Source: Microbulbifer sp. THAF38 (GTDB lineage: Bacteria > Pseudomonadota > Gammaproteobacteria > Pseudomonadales > Cellvibrionaceae). Taken from it: a DNA stretch of 64,000 bases. Of this stretch, positions 1 to 8,910 are shown one piece after another (positions within the stretch are counted from its first letter, which is position 1; each line of letters starts with the position of its first letter). Location of the stretch: assembly GCF_009363535.1 (NCBI RefSeq), contig NZ_CP045369.1, forward strand, positions 3,173,001 through 3,237,000. Direction: 5' to 3'. The position numbers were made by a program, and so were the translations under genes. A model generated the notes under the pieces. The model saw only the letters and a program-made list of their open reading frames with translations, did not search any database and was not told where the DNA came from.

Positions 1-1024
1 CCAGTAGGACCGCTACTCCTCGGGCCAGCAGGTGGCCAAAGTAGTATTGATCATAGGTTTCTTCCGGCTGGGTGATTTTCTGCCTGATCAGCTTGCGCCC
101 ACCTCGGAGCCCTTGGGCGGGGTCTACAGTTACTTCTTCACTTTGCAGCGAATTAAATATGCAATCACAAAGGGACTCATCCAAGGCGCCGTATAAATAG
201 GAGGCATTACCATTCCAGTCGAACAAGCAATTGCAGTACTGAAGAATATTGTTAGAAATCTGAGCTTGTTTTTTACCTTTAGAGGTAGATTCACTAGCCT
301 GCAAATTTATTCTGGCAAAACGTTCGAAGATTGAGAGACCCAGATTCCAATTATATTCCTCATCGAGCATATAGGGTGTATCGGTGAGAAAACGCCAATT
401 CTCTTTTACATTGAAATTACTGGGTTCTTGCAGCAGCCTATCCACTTGCTCCAACACCCGATGGTACTCGGCAATTTTCAGTGTTCGCTGTGGGTCTTGT
501 TCAGTGTCATTCTCTTCAATAGGATTTTCTTGCACATTATCTTCTTGTGCATTCTTAACTTCAGGATGCTGCTCTTCCGCATGTATCTCTGTAAAGGTCC
601 CCTGCTGTCTCTCACCCCCAGTTTCCTGATCCTGGGCTTGGTTCAGGTCAAGAGAGACTTTTGATTGAGCTTGCTCAATCGCTTCTGATGAGACTGGGGA
701 GTGGTCTTGATGATTTGGCTCACTATTTTGTTGCACCTGGGGCTCTGCTTGACCCTGTAATTGCACGGTCTCAAGGGAAAGTGCAGCCCGCTCAGCACTA
801 GCAACTTCCGCAAGCACCTCGTTATTTTGCGGTTCCTCACTTTCCTTTTTCTCTTCTTTAAGCTCCTCGGCGGCTTTCAGCGCCCATTTATAGGCGCTGT
901 GTAACTGCTGAAACTCTTCGGGCTTTTCATCCGGGCGGGTTTGCTTTAGTTTTTTTGCATAGGCGCGCTTGATCGCCCGCGCATCATCGCAGGGTGCTAG
1001 CTCGAGTATCTCCCAGGGGCTCAT
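1..1024 (-). CDS. J-domain co-chaperone of HscC (3' end cut by window edge)
   Basis: The minus-strand frame opens with ATG at 1024 and stays open to base 1, giving at least 341 residues. Residues 1-55 form a J domain (SPWEILELAP, then AIKRAYAKKLK, then FQQLHSAYKWAL). The usual HPD tripeptide reads RPD (KQTRPDEKPEEF), as I recall for J proteins paired with HscC-type Hsp70s. After about residue 60 there is a long Glu/Gln-rich low-complexity linker, then a more ordered helical part (EYHRVLEQVDRLL onward). The start codon overlaps the stop of the Hsp70 gene in TAATG, so the two are translationally coupled. It should stimulate the ATPase of that Hsp70. The C-terminus is missing, so a membrane anchor cannot be excluded. 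Confidence 0.85.
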   Translation of the reverse strand, partial: MSPWEILELAPCDDARAIKRAYAKKLKQTRPDEKPEEFQQLHSAYKWALKAAEELKEEKKESEEPQNNEVLAEVASAERAALSLETVQLQGQAEPQVQQNSEPNHQDHSPVSSEAIEQAQSKVSLDLNQAQDQETGGERQQGTFTEIHAEEQHPEVKNAQEDNVQENPIEENDTEQDPQRTLKIAEYHRVLEQVDRLLQEPSNFNVKENWRFLTDTPYMLDEEYNWNLGLSIFERFARINLQASESTSKGKKQAQISNNILQYCNCLFDWNGNASYLYGALDESLCDCIFNSLQSEEVTVDPAQGLRGGRKLIRQKITQPEETYDQYYFGHLLARGVAVLL

Positions 1025-2715
1025 TAAATCCAGTCCTCACCATCGAGCTTATCGAAAATTTCAGTGAGTTCGGCACGCGCCTTGCCAATCTCCACCAGGT
1101 TTTGTTTATCCAAAACCCGATCAAAACTGGCGAGCAATTTGGAAATATAATCGCGCTGCTCGCCAAGGCTCGCTTCGTACAAACGTTCACCACGGGCGAG
1201 CAGTGCCCGGTTTTCCTCGTCCTCACGGGGGTGGAATTTGAGCTTGGCCAGCTTTTCCAGGGCTTGGGCTTTATCCTGTTCATTCAGGGCGCCCGGCGTA
1301 AATTCCACTAGCTTATTAAATGTTTTGCCAGTAGAAACGACGGTGACATCCACTTCCAACAAACCGTTCATATCGTAGCTGTAACGAATTTCCACCACTT
1401 CCTCACCCCGGGGTTTCTTGGGTACCGGCACCGTGAGTTCACCCAGGTAAACATTTTTCTTTACCAGGCGATTTTCCCCCTGGTAAATATCGATACAGAC
1501 TTCGCTCTGATCATCGCGGGCAGTGCAAACGCTACGCACGATACTCACAGGTACCACGGTGTTGCGCTCAATAATCGGCAGGAAGTAATTACCCAGCTGC
1601 GGGCTGTCTTCGTTCACGATGCCGGTACCCAGGGTATAGGGGCACACATCGGTGAGAACGATATCATCCAACGCAGAATTTTTTTCCTTGAGGCCGGCTT
1701 GGATAGCCGCTCCCATGGCGACAACGGTATCCGGGTCCAGGTGGCAGGAGGGTAAGCGGCCAAACATACGTCCCACCATAGAGCGGAACAGGGCCAGGCG
1801 GGTGGAGCCACCCACCAATACCACTTCGTCAATTTTAGCGGGTGGCAAATCGGCATCGCGCATAGCGCGCTCAATCGGGCGCTTGGCTCGCAGTAGCAAC
1901 GGGGTACTGAGTTTCTCGAACCATTCGGGGGTCGCCTTCCATTCGAATTCGCGTCCACCGAGGTTTAATTTAAGCAACTGCTCTGCCTGCTGGCTTATAC
2001 GGCGCTTGGCCGTTTCCATCTGCATATACAGGTTCTGCAGTTCACGCGGTTTCAGGGAAGTTTTTTTCAGCTGCAATTCTTCCAGAACGCTGTCGATCAT
2101 TGCCTCGACAAAATCTTCACCGCCCAGGTAGTTATCCCCGGCACTAGCATGTACTTCCATAATGCCATCGAAGAATTCCAGGATGGAGACATCGAAGGTA
2201 CCACCGCCCAGGTCTAGCACCAGGAAATTCCCCTCCCGCTTATCGTGCAGGCCGTAGGCAATTGCCGCAGCAGTAGGCTCGTTGATCAGGCGCTCTACCT
2301 TGAGGCCTGCCAGCTCTCCAGCCAATTTTGTCGCCTGGCGCTGGTTATCGTTAAAGTAGGCGGGCACACTGATTACCGCTTCGCTGACCTCTTTCCCCAG
2401 AAAAGCCTCTGCATCCTCTTTGAGAGAGCGCAGTACCAAGGCGGAAAGTTCGGTTGCGGTAAATTGCTGGCGACCCAGTTTGACCTTATGGTCGGTGCCC
2501 ATCAGACGCTTAAAGGCGGCAACGGTGGTATCACTGTGATTGATCAGGCGCTCTTTTGCGGTTTTTCCCACTACCAGCTTGCCAGCGTCATCCAAGCCGA
2601 CTACCGATGGGGTCAAGGCCTCTCCCAAACGATTGGGAATCAGCTTCACGCCGTCTTCCATCAAAATCCCACAGGCGCAATTGGTGGTACCCAGGTCAAT
2701 TCCAATAATGGCCAT
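1024..2715 (-). CDS. hscC: Hsp70 family chaperone HscC
   Basis: At 563 residues this is shorter than DnaK (about 640) and matches the HscC subfamily. The nucleotide-binding domain shows the phosphate-1 motif GIDLGTTNCACG at residues 5-16, NEPTAAAIAYG near 145-155, phosphate-2 LDLGGGTFDVS at 167-177 and the adenosine motif VLVGGSTRL near 299-307. A substrate-binding domain with a shortened lid follows. It binds unfolded peptides in an ATP cycle in the cytosol. The next gene on the same strand encodes a J-domain protein overlapping the stop codon, which supports a dedicated Hsp70/J pair like HscC with DjlB/DjlC. No GrpE gene lies nearby. Confidence 0.92.
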   Translation of the reverse strand: MAIIGIDLGTTNCACGILMEDGVKLIPNRLGEALTPSVVGLDDAGKLVVGKTAKERLINHSDTTVAAFKRLMGTDHKVKLGRQQFTATELSALVLRSLKEDAEAFLGKEVSEAVISVPAYFNDNQRQATKLAGELAGLKVERLINEPTAAAIAYGLHDKREGNFLVLDLGGGTFDVSILEFFDGIMEVHASAGDNYLGGEDFVEAMIDSVLEELQLKKTSLKPRELQNLYMQMETAKRRISQQAEQLLKLNLGGREFEWKATPEWFEKLSTPLLLRAKRPIERAMRDADLPPAKIDEVVLVGGSTRLALFRSMVGRMFGRLPSCHLDPDTVVAMGAAIQAGLKEKNSALDDIVLTDVCPYTLGTGIVNEDSPQLGNYFLPIIERNTVVPVSIVRSVCTARDDQSEVCIDIYQGENRLVKKNVYLGELTVPVPKKPRGEEVVEIRYSYDMNGLLEVDVTVVSTGKTFNKLVEFTPGALNEQDKAQALEKLAKLKFHPREDEENRALLARGERLYEASLGEQRDYISKLLASFDRVLDKQNLVEIGKARAELTEIFDKLDGEDWI

Positions 2716-2973
2716 AATTCCCCCTACCTATTTTTCTTAAAACTTGATCAAGCACAGTTGTACCAGCGGGTTTTTATACGGTATTTCCCGCAATCTGGTT
2801 GGCGCGATATTCTAAGCGTCCCTGCACAAAAATAGCCAGAGAGTGCAAGCACACGAAAGGCAGGTGCAGAAAATCCACACGAATAGACTGGCCGAAGAAC
2901 AACCCTGCTTCTGGCAGTTCCACATAACTGCCATATCCTTAGAGTCATTCGAAACTCACTGAGAGGCGCGGCC
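2716..2973. promoter_or_regulatory. Divergent promoter region hscC / SulP
   Basis: This 258-bp non-coding stretch separates two divergently transcribed genes and must hold both promoters. I see no clear consensus pair or operator. GAGAGG at 2961-2966 is the likely ribosome-binding site for the TTG start of the plus-strand transporter. Confidence 0.5.
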
Positions 2974-4641
2974 TTGTTGACGGGTAGATTTGAGGGAGTG
3001 AAGCTCAAAGGGGACCTCTTTGGTGGAGTCACCACAGCCGTGGTTTCGCTGCCCATGGCACTGGCGTTTGGGGTTGCTTCTGGGGCAGGCGCCAGTGCGG
3101 GGCTGTGGGGGGCCATTCTGGTCGGGCTATTTGCCTCCCTGTTTGGTGGCACCCGTACCTTAATCTCTGAGCCGACCGGTGCCATGACCGTAGTAATGGC
3201 GGCGGTGATCACCACCATGATGGCAGAGTACCCCGACCAGGGACTGGTAATGGCCTTTACAGTGGTCATCATGGCGGGCATTTTTCAAATTGCTTTGGGG
3301 GCATTAAAGCTCGGTAAATATATTGTTTTGATGCCCTACAGCGTGGTCTCCGGATTTATGTCCGGGGTCGGTATTATTCTGGTAATTCTGCAAGTAGGCC
3401 CCCTCCTCGGCCAACCTACGCCTGCCGGCGGCCCTATGGAAACCGTGCAGGAATTGCCGGAGCTAGTCAGGAATACCCACTATGGGGAACTCTTCCTCGG
3501 TCTGCTCACCCTCGGAATGCTGTTTTTTTTACCAAAGAAACTCAAACAGCTGGTTCCACCCCAACTGGTGGCACTAATCGTCATTACCTTGCTTTCCATG
3601 ATTTTGTTCGACAACGATGAGATACGGCGCATCGGCGAAATTCCCAGTGGCCTGCCCTCCCTGGTTTTGCCCAACATCACCTTTGATATGTTGTCCACCA
3701 TGCTGATTGAGGCGTTGGTGCTCGGCACTCTCGGCTGTCTCGATACCCTGCTGACCGCGGTAATAGCAGATAGCCTAACACGCAGGGAGCACAACCCCAG
3801 CCGGGAATTGATCGGCCAGGGCATCGCCAACACCCTATCCGGTTTATTTGGCGGGTTGCCCGGCGCGGGTTCCACCATGGGAACCGTGGTGAATATTCAG
3901 GTAGGGGCACGTTCTCCTCTGGCCGGTATAGTGCGTGCGCTGATCCTACTACTGGTGGTGCTCTGGTTTGCCCCCCTGACGCAACCGATTCCTATGGCGG
4001 TATTAGCCGGTATTGCGGTGTTCGTCGGCATTAATATTCTCGACTGGAGTTATATCCGACGCGTTCACCATCATCAGGTGGCAATATTTCCAACCTTTAT
4101 TATGTACAGCGTTCTGCTGATGACCGTGTTTGTGGGATTGATTTACGCCGTGGCCATTGGTGTATTCCTTGTCAATATCATCACCATTGAGCGGCTCAGC
4201 CGTATTCAGGAAAAAAGTGTTAAAGCGATTTCCGGTGTCGAGGAAGGCGACCCGCTCAGCCGACGGGAACGAGAGATGCTGAGGCAATCAAAAGGACAGA
4301 TCCTGTTTTTCTTTTTATCGGGCCCAATGTTATTTGGGGTATCCAAGGCCATTACTCGCCAACAAGCCGCAGTGGGTAACTTTAAAGTCATCATTATGGA
4401 TTTAAGTACAGTCCCCATGATTGATACCACTGCGGCATTGGCACTGGAAAATACCATGCGTGATGCCATTAGTTTGGGCTGCAAAGTCTATCTCTACTGC
4501 CCCAATGAACCAACGTTGGATAGATTGGAGAAGCTACATATCCGGGATTGGATGGACGAGGATTGTTTTGTCGAAAGTCGGGTTGAGGCACTCATCAAAG
4601 GTTTGGATTACCTCAACCACGAAAGTGAAAAAAAGACCTGA
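2974..4641 (+). CDS. SulP/SLC26 family anion permease with STAS domain
   Basis: This 555-residue inner-membrane protein has a SulP core of many hydrophobic segments over residues 1-400. It begins with the family pattern GDLFGGVTTAVVSLPMALAFG and includes the substrate-loop signature EPTGAMTVV. A cytosolic STAS domain lies near 430-545 (VIIMDLSTVPMIDTTAALALE). Family members carry sulfate, bicarbonate or other anions. The sequence alone does not decide the substrate, and no sulfate-assimilation or carbonic anhydrase gene is adjacent. The start is TTG at 2974, chosen because GAGAGG ends seven bases upstream and there is no in-frame ATG before the first membrane segment. It is monocistronic and faces pdxH. 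Confidence 0.88.
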   Translation: MLTGRFEGVKLKGDLFGGVTTAVVSLPMALAFGVASGAGASAGLWGAILVGLFASLFGGTRTLISEPTGAMTVVMAAVITTMMAEYPDQGLVMAFTVVIMAGIFQIALGALKLGKYIVLMPYSVVSGFMSGVGIILVILQVGPLLGQPTPAGGPMETVQELPELVRNTHYGELFLGLLTLGMLFFLPKKLKQLVPPQLVALIVITLLSMILFDNDEIRRIGEIPSGLPSLVLPNITFDMLSTMLIEALVLGTLGCLDTLLTAVIADSLTRREHNPSRELIGQGIANTLSGLFGGLPGAGSTMGTVVNIQVGARSPLAGIVRALILLLVVLWFAPLTQPIPMAVLAGIAVFVGINILDWSYIRRVHHHQVAIFPTFIMYSVLLMTVFVGLIYAVAIGVFLVNIITIERLSRIQEKSVKAISGVEEGDPLSRREREMLRQSKGQILFFFLSGPMLFGVSKAITRQQAAVGNFKVIIMDLSTVPMIDTTAALALENTMRDAISLGCKVYLYCPNEPTLDRLEKLHIRDWMDEDCFVESRVEALIKGLDYLNHESEKKT

Positions 4642-4820
4642 TCTTTCTGACCCTTTTCACCAACAAATTCAGGGTTTCAACAGAAAAGCATATATTCGAG
4701 TTGCGGCCATTCAAATCGCAGCAGTATTATTTTTAATGAACAGGTTCTTTTAAGTTCTGCAAATACTCTTTACTTACTTCTGTTCTGCCTGAAGGAAAAA
4801 TATTAAAAACCAAATCAATA

Positions 4821-4846
4821 AGCGGGGATAATTAACTACCCCCGCT
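4821..4846. terminator. Hairpin between SulP gene and pdxH
   Basis: The inverted repeat AGCGGGG (4821-4827) / CCCCGCT (4840-4846) lies between convergent genes. On the minus strand it is followed by a T-rich stretch, so it probably ends pdxH transcription. Confidence 0.5.
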
Positions 4847-4885
4847 CCACGTTTCCATATCCTGTTTTCTAAACTGCGACAGCCA

Positions 4886-5524
4886 CTAGGGAGACAGGCG
4901 GTCCAGCGTCCATAAGCCGCTATCATCGGCGCGGTAAATAAAGCGATCGTGCAGGCGATAAGCCCCCCCCTGCCAAAATTCCACCGCATGTGGCACTACC
5001 CGGTAACCGCCCCAAAAATCTGGCAACGGCACCTGTCCACCCGCAAAGCGGGATCTTTTAAGGTCGAATTCTTTTTGCAGCTCTTCACGGGAGGAAACCG
5101 GCTGGCTCTGGCGCGAAGCCCAGGCGGCCAACTGGCTATTCAGCGGGCGGGACTGGAAATATTGCTCCGCATCCTCGCGCGCTACCGACTCCACTTTGCC
5201 GTAAACAATGACCTGGCGCTCCAGGCTATGCCATGGGAACAGCAGGGATACCTGCGGGTTTTTGTCCATATCCTGCGCTTTTTTGCTCTGCAGGTTGGTG
5301 TAAAAAACAAAACCGCGCTCGTCGAAGCTTTTTAACAAAACAATACGCTGTGAAGGCTGACCTGAATCATCTACCGTGGCCAGAGACATGGCGGTTGGAT
5401 CATCCAACCCTGCCGCCAGCGCCTCTTCCAACCATTGTTTGAATTGCTTTACCGGGGTGGGCTTCAATTCAGAGCGGTGCAAACTGCCAAGTACGTAATC
5501 TCGGCGCCATTGATCGATTTCCAT
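4886..5524 (-). CDS. pdxH: Pyridoxamine 5'-phosphate oxidase
   Basis: This 212-residue protein oxidises pyridoxamine or pyridoxine 5'-phosphate to pyridoxal 5'-phosphate using FMN, the last step of vitamin B6 synthesis and salvage. Typical stretches are MSLATVDDSGQPSQRIVLLK (FMN/phosphate binding), FYTNLQSKKAQD, VSLLFPWHSLERQVIVYG, SRQSQPVSSR and the C-terminal FWGGYRVVP, FWQGGAYRLHDR and WTLDRLSP. The frame extends upstream to 5668, but I place the start at the ATG at 5524. AGGAA sits eight bases before it and the resulting length matches the family. An ATG at 5548 is the alternative. PLP made here serves several enzymes in the window (Kbl, MetZ, TrpB). Confidence 0.93.
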   Translation of the reverse strand: MEIDQWRRDYVLGSLHRSELKPTPVKQFKQWLEEALAAGLDDPTAMSLATVDDSGQPSQRIVLLKSFDERGFVFYTNLQSKKAQDMDKNPQVSLLFPWHSLERQVIVYGKVESVAREDAEQYFQSRPLNSQLAAWASRQSQPVSSREELQKEFDLKRSRFAGGQVPLPDFWGGYRVVPHAVEFWQGGAYRLHDRFIYRADDSGLWTLDRLSP

Positions 5525-5768
5525 GGTGCTACTTCCTAAGTTATTCATGCTCAAAATATATCCAGCCAGTTGGAGCAAAGCGAATTTCCCCAACCGCAAC
5601 TCCCCTTGCGCAGGAAATTTTACGACCCAAGGGCCAAGTTTCCTGTCGCGATACGGGGCGAATCTCAATATTCCTGCGATTTTCCCCTCGCAGATGCAGA
5701 CTCTGCGGGCGCTTGCGTGCTTTTTGGCGTGCCGCTAGGCTCACGGCATTTTTACACAAATAAGGAAA
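5525..5768. promoter_or_regulatory. Divergent region pdxH / decarboxylase gene
   Basis: This 244-bp stretch between divergent genes holds both promoters. I see no clear operator. AAGGA at 5762-5766 is the ribosome-binding site for the plus-strand gene. Confidence 0.4.
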
Positions 5769-5771
5769 ATG

Positions 5772-7394
5772 ATGGCTATGTCCTCTGCGCCCACATGCGC
5801 CCAGGTGCTCATGCGCCTGCTGCGCGACTACCAGGTGGAAAAAGTCTTCGGCATTCCCGGTGTCCACACCATCGAACTGTACCGCGGTCTGCCCGGCAGT
5901 GACCTGATGCATATCACTCCGCGCCACGAACAAGGTGCCGCCTTTATGGCGGATGGCTACGCCCGCGCCAGTGGCAAAATCGGTGTCTGCTTCCTGATCA
6001 CCGGCCCCGGCCTCACCAACGCCGCCACCGCCATGGCTCAGGCCTATTCCGATTCGATTCCCATGCTGGTGATCTCCGCGATCAATCGCCGCGAAGACCT
6101 GGGCATGGGCCGCGGCCGCCTGCACGAACTGCCGCAACAGAGTGATGCCAGCCGCGGCTTCTGTATCTGGCAGCACACGCTCACCCAGGCAGAGCAATTA
6201 CCAGAGGTGATGGCACGGGCATTCCAGCTATTGCAATCCAGCCGCCCAGGGCCTGTGCATATCGAAATCCCCATCGACCTGTTCCCGGCTCCCATGCCCG
6301 GCCAGCTGGAAGATTACAAAGCCGCACCAGCCGCTATGGCGCCAGCGGCAAATACTGCCGCTATCGCCACTGCCGCCGACTGGCTGCAATCCGCCCAGCG
6401 CCCGGTCATCCTCCTCGGCGGCGGCGCCCAGAGCGCCGGAGAGGCAGCCACCCAAATCGCTGAGAAAATCGCTGCACCGGTGTTTCTGTCACTCGCCGCC
6501 AAGGGCGTTGTAGATGAACGCCATCCACTGTGTGGCGGTGCCAACCTGAGTTTCGATTGTGTGCGCAACCGCGTGGAGAGTGCGGATGTAGTGCTGGCCG
6601 TAGGCACCGAGTTATCCGAAACCGATCGCAACCTGGTGCGGGATGATTACGCCTTCTCCGGCAAACTGATTCGTATCGATATAGATGCTGCACAGCTGGT
6701 ATGCAACGCCCAACCAGACCTGGCCATCTGTGCAGACGCCAAGGAGAGCCTGCAGCAATTGGAGGCCGCGCTGGCCCAACGCGATACAACAGCAGGCAAA
6801 CAGTCTGTAAAAGAGGTTGCCCAGTTACTGAAAGATTGCCGCAAAGAATGGTGGGATGGTTCCGAGCAACGCTTCCCCTGGGTTGAGGCCCTGCGCGAAG
6901 CCCTGCCGGAAAACGGTATCCTGGTGACAGACTCCACCCAGCTGGCCTATAACACTAACCACGCCCTGCCCCTGTATCATCCGCGCAGCCATGTGACCTG
7001 TACTACCGGTTATGGCACCCTGGGATTCGCCCTGCCTGCGGCCGTTGGCGCCAAGCTCTCTAGCGAGCGAGATGTGATCGCCCTGATTGGCGATGGCGGC
7101 CTGATGTTTACCCTGGGTGAATTGGCTGTGGCCGTTGAGCAACGCTTACCTCTGCCCATCCTGGTATGGAACAACGCCGGCTACGGCGAAATCCGCGACT
7201 TTATGGATGCGGCGGAAGTACCACAGGAAGGTGTAAACCTGAGTACCCCGGATTTTGTTGCCCTGGCCAAGGCCTTTGGTGCCGAGGGCTGTCGTATCGA
7301 CCAGCCCGGCCAATTGGCAGAAGCAGTAGCCGATGCCCTGGGCCGCCAGACCCCAACCCTGATCGAAATCAGCGCGCCTTCAGGCGCAGAATAA
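5772..7394 (+). CDS. ThDP-dependent 2-oxoacid decarboxylase, AruI-like (5-guanidino-2-oxopentanoate decarboxylase)
   Basis: This protein of about 540 residues has the three-domain fold of acetolactate synthase and pyruvate decarboxylase. The N-terminal Pyr domain carries the ThDP-activating Glu in RHEQGAAFMADGYARASG. The C-terminal PP domain has GDGGLMFTLGELAVAVEQ followed by WNNAGYGEIRDFM, the metal/ThDP GDG...NN motif. Overall it resembles Pseudomonas AruI, which decarboxylates 2-ketoarginine in the arginine transaminase pathway. An aldehyde dehydrogenase follows 13 bases downstream, as expected if the aldehyde product is then oxidised. No aruH-type transaminase is next to it, so the substrate is inferred, and another branched 2-oxoacid is possible. 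ATGs lie at 5769, 5772 and 5778; AAGGA favours 5772. Confidence 0.72.
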   Translation: MAMSSAPTCAQVLMRLLRDYQVEKVFGIPGVHTIELYRGLPGSDLMHITPRHEQGAAFMADGYARASGKIGVCFLITGPGLTNAATAMAQAYSDSIPMLVISAINRREDLGMGRGRLHELPQQSDASRGFCIWQHTLTQAEQLPEVMARAFQLLQSSRPGPVHIEIPIDLFPAPMPGQLEDYKAAPAAMAPAANTAAIATAADWLQSAQRPVILLGGGAQSAGEAATQIAEKIAAPVFLSLAAKGVVDERHPLCGGANLSFDCVRNRVESADVVLAVGTELSETDRNLVRDDYAFSGKLIRIDIDAAQLVCNAQPDLAICADAKESLQQLEAALAQRDTTAGKQSVKEVAQLLKDCRKEWWDGSEQRFPWVEALREALPENGILVTDSTQLAYNTNHALPLYHPRSHVTCTTGYGTLGFALPAAVGAKLSSERDVIALIGDGGLMFTLGELAVAVEQRLPLPILVWNNAGYGEIRDFMDAAEVPQEGVNLSTPDFVALAKAFGAEGCRIDQPGQLAEAVADALGRQTPTLIEISAPSGAE

Positions 7395-7407
7395 ATGGAA
7401 GCGTGAC

Positions 7408-8841
7408 ATGACAGATCTCAGCAAACTGCCCACAGGCAAGTTGTTTATTAACGGCGAATGGCGCGAGCCTCTGGGTACCGGGACTCACCCGGTGATCAAC
7501 CCGGCCACCGAAGAATTCATCTGCCAAGTGGCCGAAGGCTCGGCCGAAGATGTGGATCTCGCCGTGGAAGCCGCGCGCCAAGCCTTCCACAGCTGGCGCA
7601 ACAGCACCGCACAGATGCGCCGCGAACTGCTCAACGCCATCGCCGACGGTATGGAAAAGCGCAAGGAAGATCTGGTACAAGCCGTATCCCAGGCACTCGG
7701 CTGCCCCGAACACATCACCCGCTGGTTGCACGTGGATGGCCCTATCTATGCCATGCGCTACTACGCCGAGCGCACCTCGGAAATGGAAAAAACCGAGAAA
7801 GCCGGCCATTCCGTACTGTTCCGCGAGCCAGTGGGCGTGTGTGGTTTTATCACTCCCTGGAACTACCCACTGCACCAGTTTGTGGGCAAAGTGGCCCCCG
7901 CCCTGGCCGCCGGCTGCACCATGATCACTAAACCCGCCGAAATCACACCGCTGCAGGATTTTGTGATGGCGGAAATTATTGAAGAGGCAGGAGTCCCCGC
8001 CGGCGTCTTCAACTTGGTACCCGGTGCCGGCTCCGAAGTGGGTGCGGCGCTCTCTGCCCATCCGGGCATCGATATGGTTTCCTTCACCGGTTCCACTCGC
8101 GCCGGTGTGGAAGTGGCTAAGGCCGCGGCGCCCACGGTGAAGCGCGTCACTCAAGAGCTAGGTGGCAAGTCCCCACTAATTATCACCCCCGATGCAGATC
8201 TGGAAGCCGCCGTGCGCTGGGGCTGCGAGGATGTGTTTATCAACAGCGGCCAGACCTGTACTGCCCTCACCCGCATGCTGGTACCTGCCGAACGCTATGA
8301 CGAAGCGGTAGAAATCGCTCGCCAGGTGGCCGAAGACATCGCCATGGGTACCGATGAAAATGCCTTTATGGGCCCACTCTCTTCCGCACGCCAGCGCGAG
8401 ATAGTGCGCGGTTATATCCAGAAGGGTATCGACGAGGGTGCACGCCTGGTCACTGGCGGCGCCGAGGTGCCCACCGGGCAGGATAAAGGCTTTTATGTGA
8501 AGCCCACGGTATTTGCCGATGTGCACAACGATATGAGCATCGCCCGCGAGGAAATCTTCGGCCCAGTCACCTGCCTGATCCCCTACAAGGATATGGATGA
8601 AGCAATTGCCATCGCCAACGACACCGAATACGGCCTGTCCAGCGGTGTTTGGGCCAAAGATGCGGAAAGTGCCATGCCTCTGGTGCGCCGTATTGAAGCT
8701 GGCCTGTGCTTCGTCAACGGTGGAGAATTCAATTACGACGCGCCCTTTGGCGGCTACAAACGCTCTGGCAACGGGCGCGAATTTGGCGAGGCCGGCCTCG
8801 GCGAGTTTATCGAACTGAAATCCGTGCAACTGCCGGCATAA
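7408..8841 (+). CDS. NAD(P)+-dependent aldehyde dehydrogenase
   Basis: This 477-residue ALDH superfamily enzyme shows FITPWNYPLHQ and KPAEITP (cofactor binding), FTGSTRAGVEV, the general-base Glu in QELGGKSPL and the catalytic Cys in NSGQTCTALTR. The C-terminal EEIFGPV and PFGGYKRSGNGRE complete the pattern. It lies 13 bp after the AruI-like decarboxylase and is surely cotranscribed. By context it oxidises the aldehyde released there, for instance 4-guanidinobutyraldehyde to 4-guanidinobutyrate. The family signature alone does not fix the aldehyde. The gene ends just before a GC-rich hairpin. Confidence 0.85.
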   Translation: MTDLSKLPTGKLFINGEWREPLGTGTHPVINPATEEFICQVAEGSAEDVDLAVEAARQAFHSWRNSTAQMRRELLNAIADGMEKRKEDLVQAVSQALGCPEHITRWLHVDGPIYAMRYYAERTSEMEKTEKAGHSVLFREPVGVCGFITPWNYPLHQFVGKVAPALAAGCTMITKPAEITPLQDFVMAEIIEEAGVPAGVFNLVPGAGSEVGAALSAHPGIDMVSFTGSTRAGVEVAKAAAPTVKRVTQELGGKSPLIITPDADLEAAVRWGCEDVFINSGQTCTALTRMLVPAERYDEAVEIARQVAEDIAMGTDENAFMGPLSSARQREIVRGYIQKGIDEGARLVTGGAEVPTGQDKGFYVKPTVFADVHNDMSIAREEIFGPVTCLIPYKDMDEAIAIANDTEYGLSSGVWAKDAESAMPLVRRIEAGLCFVNGGEFNYDAPFGGYKRSGNGREFGEAGLGEFIELKSVQLPA

Positions 8842-8847
8842 ACTTCT

Positions 8848-8873
8848 GCACCGCCCGCAATCGTGGGCGGTGC
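8848..8873 (+). terminator. GC-rich hairpin after the aldehyde dehydrogenase
   Basis: A nine-base stem GCACCGCCC (8848-8856) / GGGCGGTGC (8865-8873) begins seven bases after the stop codon. No T-run follows, so it may be a weak or factor-assisted terminator. Confidence 0.55.
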
Positions 8874-8875
8874 GG

Positions 8876-8904
8876 TTGACTGCCAATCCCCTCCCCGCTA
8901 TCTT
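8876..8904 (+). promoter_or_regulatory. Sigma-70-like promoter ahead of the 71-residue gene and kbl-tdh
   Basis: TTGACT (8876-8881) and TATCTT (8899-8904) are separated by exactly 17 bases. The -35 box is five of six to consensus. It lies immediately after the terminator-like hairpin, so a new transcript with a long leader should start near 8911. Confidence 0.5.
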
Positions 8905-8910
8905 TGCCCG

